A stretch of DNA of 48,464 bases from Runella sp. (GTDB lineage: Bacteria; Bacteroidota; Bacteroidia; Cytophagales; Spirosomataceae): positions 1 to 48,464 of the forward strand of contig JALQYJ010000137.1 of assembly GCA_023254175.1 (NCBI GenBank). The letters run 5' to 3'. This document shows, one piece after another, positions 42,471-48,464 of the stretch (its first letter is position 1; every line of letters starts with the position of its first letter). The notes beneath the pieces were generated by a model that saw only the letters and a list, made by a program, of their open reading frames with translations, was not told the origin of the DNA and did no database searches. A program made the translations under genes and the position numbers.

Positions 42471-43443
42471 TCCCATCCCCCATCCGTTGCGCTATCATAC
42501 TCCCCACCATCAGCTGCAAGGCGTGGTACATCATCAGGGGCAAAAGCACTACTCCCAACAGCTCGGGGTTCGGAAACAAGACTTTGCCCATCACCGCCCC
42601 CTGTACCAACGACTTTTTGGAACCACAAAACAAAACCGTGATGCGATCGGGTCGGTTAAACTTTAGGCCGTAACTGATAGCGTTCATGAGTCCAAACATC
42701 GCGAGAAAAAATACCAACATGCTCACCCCCAACTGGAAAAGATCCGAAGAAGAGTGGTTGCTAAACATATTTCCCGTAAACGACTCGCAAAACGAAGTGT
42801 AAACAATCAACAAAATAATACTTTGGTCAAAAAGACGCAGAGCATTATTGTAGCGTTCGGTCCATTTTCCTAGCTTTTTGTGGAGCAAATAACCCACAAC
42901 CACGGGCAATAATACCTCCAAACACAGCCGCAAAATCACGTGCGTTACGTCGAAATTGGCGTCTTGTTGCTTCAAGACCCTACTCATCCAGAGGGGGGTA
43001 ATAAAAATACCAATGATGCTAGAAATACTGGCGTTGAAAATCGCCGCTGGAAGGTTACCGCCCGCAATCGCCACCATCACCACCGACGAAGAAACCGTGG
43101 ATGGCAACGCCGCCAAGTAAAATACCCCCGTCCAAAGCAGTGACGTGGTATCAATCGGCAACACCTTGCCCAATCCGATAACAACCAACGGAAAAAACAC
43201 AAACGTCGTCAACTGTATCAGCAAGTGAAGCTTCCAGTTACTCAGTCCTTGTTTTAGCTTTTCGGGGCTTAGTTTCAGGCCGTAAAAAAAGAAAATCACC
43301 GATACTCCGTATTCGGCGATTTGTGGCAAATGCAAGGGGCTTTGTTCAAGCCCCAAACTAGGAAAAACGTAGGCCAGTCCAATCATTGCCAGCAGGCAGA
43401 AGAAAAAACCGTTGATACCTACTTTAGCGAGTAACTGTATCAT
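42466..43443 (-). CDS. Bile acid:sodium symporter family transporter (BASS, SBF-like)
   Basis: 325 aa, ~10 hydrophobic segments, in the inner membrane. Family features are GVSVIFFFYGLKLSPEKLKQ near the N-terminus, AALPSTVSSSVVMVAIAGGN (the crossover helix region with polar Ser/Thr) and FCGSKKSLVQGAVMGKVLF near the end, typical of the YfeH-like branch. The transported organic anion is unknown. It starts 3 bp after pyrF and is the last gene of the leftward phosphatase-pyrF-transporter operon. Confidence 0.9.
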   Translation of the reverse strand: MIQLLAKVGINGFFFCLLAMIGLAYVFPSLGLEQSPLHLPQIAEYGVSVIFFFYGLKLSPEKLKQGLSNWKLHLLIQLTTFVFFPLVVIGLGKVLPIDTTSLLWTGVFYLAALPSTVSSSVVMVAIAGGNLPAAIFNASISSIIGIFITPLWMSRVLKQQDANFDVTHVILRLCLEVLLPVVVGYLLHKKLGKWTERYNNALRLFDQSIILLIVYTSFCESFTGNMFSNHSSSDLFQLGVSMLVFFLAMFGLMNAISYGLKFNRPDRITVLFCGSKKSLVQGAVMGKVLFPNPELLGVVLLPLMMYHALQLMVGSMIAQRMGDGR

Positions 43444-43446
43444 AGA

Positions 43447-44346
43447 TTAAATAATCCCAAACGCCTTCAGTTGCGCTTCCATTTCTTGCTGCATTCGCTT
43501 TGCTTCTTCAGCCGCTTTTTCTTCAAAATCAGTGCCAGAAGATGCATAAATAATGCTTCGTGCCGCATTGACGAGCAATCCGCAATCTTTGTTCATGCCG
43601 TATTTACACACCTCTTCCATGCTTCCTCCTTGCACACCTACACCAGGAATCAACAAAAAGTGGTCGGGCACAATTTTCCGCACTTGTTTGAGCATCGGGG
43701 CTTTGGTAGCACCGACTACGTACATGAGGCGGTCGATCCCTCCCCACTCCTGCGACACGCGCAGTACACGCTCAAACACGTACTCATTCTGATTTTCTAT
43801 AACAATTTGGCTATTGGCCAACCCTAGTTCATCGTCATCGTTGCGCGTCAATTGGGGATTGAGCAAGTGAGTTTGAAAATCGGCACTTCCTTCGTTGGAG
43901 GTTAAAGCCAGCAAAATCACCCATTTGTCTTTAAATTCCAAGAAAGGCATCACCGAATCGCGACCCATGTAAGGCGCTACCGTGATGCTATCAAAGGACA
44001 TTCCCGACGAGTTTTTATCAAAAAAAGCCTGAGCGTACAACGACGACGTATTCCCGATATCGCCGCGTTTAGCATCGGCAATCGTGAAGCAGTTTTTGGG
44101 AATGTAAGCCAACGTGCGCTGCAAACTATTCCATCCGTGCGGGCCGAGGGCTTCGTAAAACGCAATGTTGGGTTTATACGCCACGGCATAAGGTGCGGTC
44201 GCGTCGATAAGACGTTTGTTAAACTCAAAAATAGCATCTGATTCTTCTAACAAATGCTTTGGTAGCTTTTTGAGGTCGGGGTCGAGTCCTACGCACAAAA
44301 AAGACTTTTTCCGCTTTATCTGTTCAATCAGTTGGTCTCTAGTCAT
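43447..44346 (-). CDS. pyrF: Orotidine 5'-phosphate decarboxylase (type 2)
   Basis: 299 aa, longer than the E. coli enzyme but normal for the type-2 branch. It makes UMP from OMP. The catalytic tetrad motif D91-A-K93-R-G-D96 ([15 protein letters not shown]) is intact, with [14 protein letters not shown] at the start and [14 protein letters not shown] (phosphate-binding loop) near the end. A C-terminal Glu/Lys-rich helix ([19 protein letters not shown]) is a small extension. It lies 7 bp after the phosphatase gene and 3 bp before the BASS gene. Confidence 0.96.
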   Translation of the reverse strand: MTRDQLIEQIKRKKSFLCVGLDPDLKKLPKHLLEESDAIFEFNKRLIDATAPYAVAYKPNIAFYEALGPHGWNSLQRTLAYIPKNCFTIADAKRGDIGNTSSLYAQAFFDKNSSGMSFDSITVAPYMGRDSVMPFLEFKDKWVILLALTSNEGSADFQTHLLNPQLTRNDDDELGLANSQIVIENQNEYVFERVLRVSQEWGGIDRLMYVVGATKAPMLKQVRKIVPDHFLLIPGVGVQGGSMEEVCKYGMNKDCGLLVNAARSIIYASSGTDFEEKAAEEAKRMQQEMEAQLKAFGII

Positions 44347-44353
44347 CGCTTGG

Positions 44354-44998
44354 TTAGGCTAATAAATGCGAAGGAACTTGCTCTAAATGAGCTACATCGT
44401 TATATTTTTGAATTGAAAATGACCCTGTATGATAATCATAATGTAAGAGGTACAAACACAAATTAGTATGCAAGTACTCATCCATTTCGTGCAGGGGACG
44501 CTTAGAAATGGTGGCCAGCAACACCCGCATGGCACGACCGTGCATGGCAACAAGTACCGTTTTTTCGTCGGGGCGAGATAGAATCAAATCAATCACGGGC
44601 AATTGGCGGCTTTGCACATCCACAGGGCTTTCTCCTCCTTCGGCTTGCAGCTCTATTTCGCCTTTTTGCCAACTTTCAATCAGCCAACGGTAGTAGTCGT
44701 TGTCCATGCTGTTGGGCGTACGCCCTTCGCGAATGCCCCAGCTAATCTCGTTGAGCCCTTCGTGGGCTTCGTGAGGGAGTCCCTTTTCCAAAAAACCTTT
44801 GACACTTTGCTTGGTTCGGATGAGGTTAGAGGTATAAATTTTATCAAAAGCAACGTCTTGATAAGTTTGGTAAAAAGCGTGGGCTTGGGCGTGGCCAAGT
44901 TCGTTGAGCTCGGCATCTATTCCACTTCCCTGCACAACTCCTCGTCGGTTGTAGTCGGTTTCACCGTGGCGGATGAGGTAAATAACTTTAGAAGACAT
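44354..44998 (-). CDS. Histidine phosphatase (phosphoglycerate-mutase-like) family protein
   Basis: 214 aa. The phospho-histidine motif [13 protein letters not shown] (R9-H10-G11) is at the N-terminus; [13 protein letters not shown] and the second catalytic His in [14 protein letters not shown] complete the active site. Such enzymes dephosphorylate sugar phosphates, nucleotides or cofactor intermediates (CobC/GpmB-like); the substrate is not evident. It is the first gene of the operon with pyrF and the BASS transporter, which might hint at a nucleotide-related substrate, but that is weak. A promoter candidate lies at 45059-45089 on the minus strand. Confidence 0.9.
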   Translation of the reverse strand: MSSKVIYLIRHGETDYNRRGVVQGSGIDAELNELGHAQAHAFYQTYQDVAFDKIYTSNLIRTKQSVKGFLEKGLPHEAHEGLNEISWGIREGRTPNSMDNDYYRWLIESWQKGEIELQAEGGESPVDVQSRQLPVIDLILSRPDEKTVLVAMHGRAMRVLLATISKRPLHEMDEYLHTNLCLYLLHYDYHTGSFSIQKYNDVAHLEQVPSHLLA

Positions 44999-45041
44999 GT
45001 AAAATCTACGTAAAATCCGTTTAAAATCGAATGAAATCGCC

Positions 45042-45049
45042 TAGTTTTG
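45042..45049 (+). promoter_or_regulatory. -7 promoter box for the thioesterase gene
   Basis: TAGTTTTG (TAnnTTTG) lies 29 bp before ATG 45079 and downstream of the alternative ATG at 45031, supporting the shorter protein. Confidence 0.5.
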
Positions 45050-45058
45050 ACGACACGA

Positions 45059-45089
45059 CAAAAATACCCCTTTTAGCTATGTTCAACAA
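45059..45089 (-). promoter_or_regulatory. Promoter for the phosphatase-pyrF-BASS operon
   Basis: On the minus strand, TTG (complement of CAA 45087-45089), a 20-bp spacer and TATTTTTG (complement of 45059-45066). It overlaps the start of the divergent thioesterase gene; the two predicted transcription starts are within a few bases. Confidence 0.5.
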
Positions 45090-45501
45090 AAATAATGCGC
45101 TCGAACGCATCAAACAGTTAGATAATAATACAATTGCAGGTCATTTAGGCATCGAATACGTAGAAGTTGGCGACGATTACGTCATTGCCCGAATGCCCGT
45201 AGATCACCGTACGCACCAGCCTTTCGGACTTCTTCATGGCGGGGCGTCTGTGGTATTGGCCGAAACCGTTGGCAGCATCGCCTCGTACCTTATCTTGCCC
45301 GAATCAGCGCATCAATACGCCGTGGGGCTCGACATCAACGCTAACCACATTCGCGGCGTCAAAAGCGGCTGGGTGTATGGCAAGGCTACGCCTATTCACA
45401 TTGGACGCACCACGCACGTTTGGGAAATCCGCATCACGACCGAAGACGGGAAACTCGTTTGCATCAGTCGCCTAACGATGGCCATTCTTTCAACTCCATA
45501 A
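45079..45501 (+). CDS. Hotdog-fold thioesterase (PaaI/YdiI-like acyl-CoA hydrolase)
   Basis: 140 aa from ATG 45079 (MFNKNNALERIKQLDNNTI), the usual length for this group; the longer ATG 45031 lies before the promoter box. The signature HQPFGLLHGGASVVLAETVG contains the catalytic Glu, and NANHIRGVKSGWVYGKATPI follows. Close relatives include 1,4-dihydroxy-2-naphthoyl-CoA thioesterase (MenI/YdiI), which would suit a menaquinone-using organism, but no men genes are near, so the CoA substrate is open. A perfect terminator follows. Confidence 0.9.
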   Translation: MFNKNNALERIKQLDNNTIAGHLGIEYVEVGDDYVIARMPVDHRTHQPFGLLHGGASVVLAETVGSIASYLILPESAHQYAVGLDINANHIRGVKSGWVYGKATPIHIGRTTHVWEIRITTEDGKLVCISRLTMAILSTP

Positions 45502-45506
45502 ACGAC

Positions 45507-45539
45507 AAACCCCTCCAAACAGGCCGTTTGGAGGGGTTT
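45507..45539. terminator. Bidirectional terminator between the thioesterase and CBM48-protein genes
   Basis: AAACCCCTCCAAAC (45507-45520) and GTTTGGAGGGGTTT (45526-45539) form a perfect 14-bp stem with a 5-nt loop. Confidence 0.92.
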
Positions 45540-45559
45540 ATTCAAAATTAGAATACCGA

Positions 45560-45871
45560 TTAAAGAACCACTACTGAGTTCTCATCGTAAGATACGCCCG
45601 TTGGAACGAACTTATCGGCAGTTTCATCGTTGGTCCATGTAGTACCATCAAGCAAGTAACGGAACGCATATTCTTTTCCAGTTTCTAACTCAACAACAGC
45701 TTTATATGAACCATCTTTTTGTTTCTTCAATTTTGTAGCAGCTTCGGTAGCCCAACCATTAAACTCTCCCAATAGGGTAACATCTTTTGCACCAGCGACC
45801 TCATCAGCCGAAAGAGAGAACGTTACTTTACAAACAGGTTTGCTCTTCAATACTTGTTTTGCAATTGCCAT
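45560..45871 (-). CDS. Small CBM48/AMPK-type glycogen-binding-domain protein
   Basis: 103 aa that is almost entirely an early-set/CBM48 fold: VTLLGEFNGWATEAATKLKK, then KDGSYKAVVELETGKEYAFR and YLLDGTTWTNDETADKFVP. The Trp/Lys positions resemble the AMPK-beta glycogen-binding module. There is no signal peptide or catalytic domain. Stand-alone copies are common in Bacteroidota and may bind glycogen or modulate partner enzymes, but no role is established. It is isolated, with terminator 45507-45539 downstream. Confidence 0.88.
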   Translation of the reverse strand: MAIAKQVLKSKPVCKVTFSLSADEVAGAKDVTLLGEFNGWATEAATKLKKQKDGSYKAVVELETGKEYAFRYLLDGTTWTNDETADKFVPTGVSYDENSVVVL

Positions 45872-46053
45872 AGCGTTATTTGGTTATTTAGTTCGCAGGG
45901 GCAAAGATATAAAATAAATCCAAATCAAGTCAATGATATACAGTTAGTTACATTAATATATTATCAATATAATACAATAAAATAATTCATCATTACAAAA
46001 AACGACAAAAATAATTAGCAGAACTTCATAAATCTAGTTGGTATATCGGAAAC

Positions 46054-46086
46054 TATCTTTATGAAAAGATGCTCCTAACAGGGAGC
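46054..46086 (-). terminator. Possible weak terminator of the truncated haemoglobin gene
   Basis: GCTCC/GGAGC (46071-46075/46082-46086), then, read leftward, a second small ATCTTT/AAAGAT helix (46055-46060/46065-46070). It starts six bases past the stop. Confidence 0.4.
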
Positions 46087-46091
46087 CGTAG

Positions 46092-46493
46092 TTATAAATT
46101 TTCAACGCGTAATTGGTCATTGACCTGCTGTACCCGGTTGTTCATAATAGAGGCTATGCTGTAAGCACGGTACTTGACATCATCGGCTTTTTCTCCTTCA
46201 AAAAGTTCATCGACATTTTGAAAAAACAGCGCCAGCCAACGGTCAAAATGCTCGGGAGTGAGCGTGTATTTGGTCGTCAAGCGGAAGTGCGGTGGCATAG
46301 GGCGGCCGTTGTAATTGAGTGTTCCGAAGAGAATCCCTTCCCAAAAATCATACATTTTAGGTAAGTGTACTTCCCATGACACCTGAGCGACTTCATCGAA
46401 GATAGAGCCAAGCTCGGCATCTTCCCGTATTTTTTGGTAGAAACTATTCACCAAAAGCTCTACATCAGCGCGGTTTTCGAGTTGTTTTCGCAT
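46092..46493 (-). CDS. Group III truncated haemoglobin
   Basis: 133 aa from ATG 46493 (MRKQLENRADVELLVNSFY); a longer in-frame ATG would add 41 unrelated residues. Group III traits: LVNSFYQKIREDAELGSIFD (helices A-B), the Trp/His segment WEVHLPKMYDFWEGILFG and the proximal-His helix around LTPEHFDRWLALFFQNVDEL. TrHb3 proteins bind haem and gases (O2, NO) and are linked to microaerobic or nitrosative stress. No FNR-like regulator or nitrate/nitrite genes are adjacent, so regulation is not deducible. Confidence 0.9.
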   Translation of the reverse strand: MRKQLENRADVELLVNSFYQKIREDAELGSIFDEVAQVSWEVHLPKMYDFWEGILFGTLNYNGRPMPPHFRLTTKYTLTPEHFDRWLALFFQNVDELFEGEKADDVKYRAYSIASIMNNRVQQVNDQLRVENL

Positions 46494-46735
46494 ACGTTTT
46501 TTAACAAAAGTGTCACAAAATAGGTGCCTATGTCGCGAAACAGCTATGACAAAAATCAGGATTCTGTGTAAGTTTAGGAAGATAACTAACTCACTATCAT
46601 CTGTTTTAAAAAGCAAAATATTTCGTTATCAAATAACTTTTCGTCTCATTTATTTGGTAACAACCCGATAACCACGTATTTTTCAACCGTATTTGAATCA
46701 TAAACCAAACCTAATTTTCTAAAAACCAAATTTAT

Positions 46736-48181
46736 ATGAGTAACTCTATTTGGCGTAAAAAGCCCCTATCAGCCTTTGAAGCTGATGTTAAAAACAACCA
46801 ATTAAAACGTGTACTGGGGAGGTGGGAACTTACCTCACTTGGCATAGGGGCGGTTATTGGTGGGGGTATCTTTGTACTTACAGGTATTGCCGCTAACCAG
46901 TTTGCTGGACCTGCTTTAGCTCTTTCTTTCGTGATTGCGGGCATTGGCTGTACGTTTGCGGCTCTTTGTTATGCCGAATTTGCCTCTATTTTGCCCGTTG
47001 AAGGCTCCGCTTATGCGTATTCCTATGGTACAGTAGGCGAATTTTTTGCGTGGTTTATTGGCTGGAACTTAATTCTGGAATACATGATGGGAGCCACTAC
47101 CGTAGCCGTAAGTTGGTCGGGCTATCTAGAAAAATTCCTTCATCTTTTTAATGTTCATTTGCCCGTTTGGCTTGTCAATGATCCCATCACGGCTGCTTCT
47201 AAAGGCTATGAGGGCGGATTCTCTTGTAACTTACCCGCTTTTTTGATTGCTTGGGTGGTAACTTCCGTCTTAGTAAAAGGTATTAAAGAAGCTTCAGGAG
47301 CCAACAACATCATTGTAGCTGTCAAAACCACTGCCGTTATCTTTGTAATTGTAGTAGGGGCTTTTTACGTAGATCCTACCAACTGGACTCCCTTCATCCC
47401 TGAGCGTGTAATCGACGACGCTGGACAAGGTCATTATGGTTTACAAGGTGTGGTAACCGCTGCTAGTATTATTTTCTTTGCTTACATTGGTTTTGATGCC
47501 GTTTCCACTTCAGCTGGTGAGGCTAAAAACCCCACCAAAGACGTCCCATTTGCGATTATTGCTTCATTGGTTATTTGTACCGTTCTTTATATCTTGGTTT
47601 CTTTGGTACTTACAGGAATGGTTAAATTTGACCAACTTGACTTGAAAGCACCTGTGGCACAAGCTTTTGCTGATAATGGTATTACATGGGCCGTATATAT
47701 CATTACAATAGCAGCTTTAGCGGGTTTAACTTCGGTAATGCTCGTGATGATGTATTCTCAAACCCGTATCTTCTTAGGTATGGCTAAAGACGGTTTATTA
47801 CCGAAAAGCTTCTTTGCGGCTATACACCCTACTTTCAAAACCCCTTGGAAAAGCACTATCTTAGTAGGATTTGTCGTCTCTTGTGTAGCAGCATTTACTC
47901 CCATTGACAAAGTATCAGAGTTGACCAGTTCAGGTACTCTTTTGGCATTTGCGATGATTTGTGGAGCGGTTTGGTTGTTGCGCGTACGTGAACCAAACAT
48001 CGAACGTCCGTATAAAGCCCCTGCTTTACCAGTCATTGCCACACTTGGTATTTTGACAAACCTATACTTGATGTATAACTTACGTTCTGATACCATCATC
48101 GCTTTCCTTATTTGGGGAGCCTTGGGGGTAGTGATTTACTTTTTATATAGTCGTAAAACCAGTAATTTGAATCAAGAATAA
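46736..48181 (+). CDS. APC-superfamily amino acid permease (cationic amino acid transporter-like)
   Basis: 481 aa with ~12 membrane helices. The APC signature LGIGAVIGGGIFVLTGIAA is in TM1. AALCYAEFASILPVEGSAYAY follows, then FFAYIGFDAVSTSAGEAKNP (TM6) and MMYSQTRIFLGMAKDGLLP. The short C-terminus and lack of a large soluble domain suit the YfnA/CAT-like branch of amino acid/H+ transporters. The substrate is not readable. The upstream 242 bp is divergent with the haemoglobin gene; a terminator follows. Confidence 0.94.
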   Translation: MSNSIWRKKPLSAFEADVKNNQLKRVLGRWELTSLGIGAVIGGGIFVLTGIAANQFAGPALALSFVIAGIGCTFAALCYAEFASILPVEGSAYAYSYGTVGEFFAWFIGWNLILEYMMGATTVAVSWSGYLEKFLHLFNVHLPVWLVNDPITAASKGYEGGFSCNLPAFLIAWVVTSVLVKGIKEASGANNIIVAVKTTAVIFVIVVGAFYVDPTNWTPFIPERVIDDAGQGHYGLQGVVTAASIIFFAYIGFDAVSTSAGEAKNPTKDVPFAIIASLVICTVLYILVSLVLTGMVKFDQLDLKAPVAQAFADNGITWAVYIITIAALAGLTSVMLVMMYSQTRIFLGMAKDGLLPKSFFAAIHPTFKTPWKSTILVGFVVSCVAAFTPIDKVSELTSSGTLLAFAMICGAVWLLRVREPNIERPYKAPALPVIATLGILTNLYLMYNLRSDTIIAFLIWGALGVVIYFLYSRKTSNLNQE

Positions 48182-48203
48182 CTGCGGATAAGCACACAAA
48201 AAT

Positions 48204-48235
48204 GTGGATAAGGTTTGACCCTATCCACTTTTTTT
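48204..48235 (+). terminator. Terminator after the permease gene
   Basis: GTGGATA (48204-48210) pairs with TATCCAC (48222-48228), extended by GG/CC around a small loop with one bulged A. Seven Ts follow. Confidence 0.85.
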
Positions 48236-48255
48236 ATGCCTAATAAAATCGTTTT

Positions 48256-48464
48256 TTATCTCCCCAATGGAATCGAAAACCCTGCTAAGACCGTAAAACT
48301 TTGGTTATGCACAGGTACTTGCACTACGGGAGTATCGTATATACGCGTAAAACCACGTTGGTAACGGCTTTCCACGAAAAGCTTGGCTCCACCCAAATCG
48401 AAACTGAGCCCTACGCCCCCTGCTCCACCTAGTTCGAAACGGTTGAAACCACCCAAACCGATGC
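48256..48464 (-). CDS. Outer-membrane beta-barrel protein, C-terminal fragment
   Basis: The coding frame runs off the right edge, so only about the last 69 residues are visible. Alternating polar/hydrophobic strands (GAGGVGLSFDLGGAKLFVES, RYQRGFTRIYD) and the closing strand FTVLAGFSIPLGR are typical of 8-stranded porin-family/opacity-like barrels ('outer membrane beta-barrel protein') in Bacteroidota. The internal ATG at 48456 is not a start. The function is unknown. Confidence 0.75.
   Translation of the reverse strand, partial: IGLGGFNRFELGGAGGVGLSFDLGGAKLFVESRYQRGFTRIYDTPVVQVPVHNQSFTVLAGFSIPLGR

Noticed and set aside
45031-45078. Upstream ATG for the thioesterase
   Set aside because: It precedes the promoter box at 45042-45049, and the extra residues are not family-like.
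1-48464. CRISPR arrays, tRNA/rRNA genes, prophage or biosynthetic cluster
   Set aside because: No regularly spaced repeats, cloverleaf-like sequence, phage structural genes or NRPS/PKS modules were seen by eye; a tRNAscan/CRISPR search would settle it.

Overview
The window looks like chromosomal DNA from a member of the Bacteroidota, most likely order Cytophagales (Runella/Spirosoma/Dyadobacter-type). This rests on several features. Many genes are preceded by the Bacteroidota -7 box TAnnTTTG rather than a Shine-Dalgarno sequence. There is a T9SS type-B (CHU_C-like) sorted protein, a TPR/PD40/CRD/OmpA envelope protein, secreted glycan hydrolases (GH92, GH5-like, glutaminase-type) and a fused rhamnulose-1-P aldolase/dehydrogenase. 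The species is an inference. Nearly everything is ordinary, intact, chromosomal gene content; I see no rRNA, tRNA, CRISPR array or prophage.

Layout. 1-6.9 kb: the tail of an enolase-superfamily gene, a glycosyltransferase-like protein, a class-C beta-lactamase-fold hydrolase, then a leftward pair of secreted hydrolases. 7-18.6 kb: pgk, a decayed Uma2 gene, nuoN standing alone, a tight kup-epimerase-kduI cluster, raiA/hpf, a secreted amidohydrolase and pheS. 18.6-24.9 kb: a quinone oxidoreductase and an L-rhamnose catabolic block (aldolase/dehydrogenase fusion, isomerase, FGGY kinase). These three enzymes would take L-rhamnose to rhamnulose, rhamnulose-1-P, DHAP and lactaldehyde, which the dehydrogenase domain then converts. 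25-28 kb: hemE, a dolichol-phosphate-mannose-synthase-like transferase whose 3' end is overwritten by a 387-bp mini-IS66 element, and yceI. 28-34.2 kb (leftward): a lytic transglycosylase, a GH3-family acyl-amidase-like enzyme, a PorE-like OmpA protein, a decayed surface adhesin and a cold-shock protein. 34.5-42.4 kb: a PspC protein, udk, cysS with a tiny upstream ORF, a DUF192 protein, a CHU_C protein and a GH92 mannosidase. 42.5-48.5 kb: a leftward phosphatase-pyrF-BASS transporter operon, a hotdog thioesterase, a CBM48 protein, a truncated haemoglobin, an APC permease and the tail of an outer-membrane barrel protein.

The most striking item is a 15-codon ORF at 35448-35495, between a good promoter and cysS. 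It encodes MPITKFTFAYFRCCC and stops directly after three consecutive cysteine codons. A poly-Cys leader peptide in front of the cysteinyl-tRNA synthetase gene is what a ribosome-mediated cysteine/Cys-tRNA sensor would look like. No classical intrinsic terminator lies between it and cysS, so a mechanism other than trp-style attenuation (translational coupling or Rho) would be needed. Other points of interest are an 18-bp palindrome filling the spacer of the yceI promoter, the internally deleted IS66 derivative with intact ends, two or three decayed genes, and a small family of GGTTGTGAGCAACC-type intergenic hairpins.
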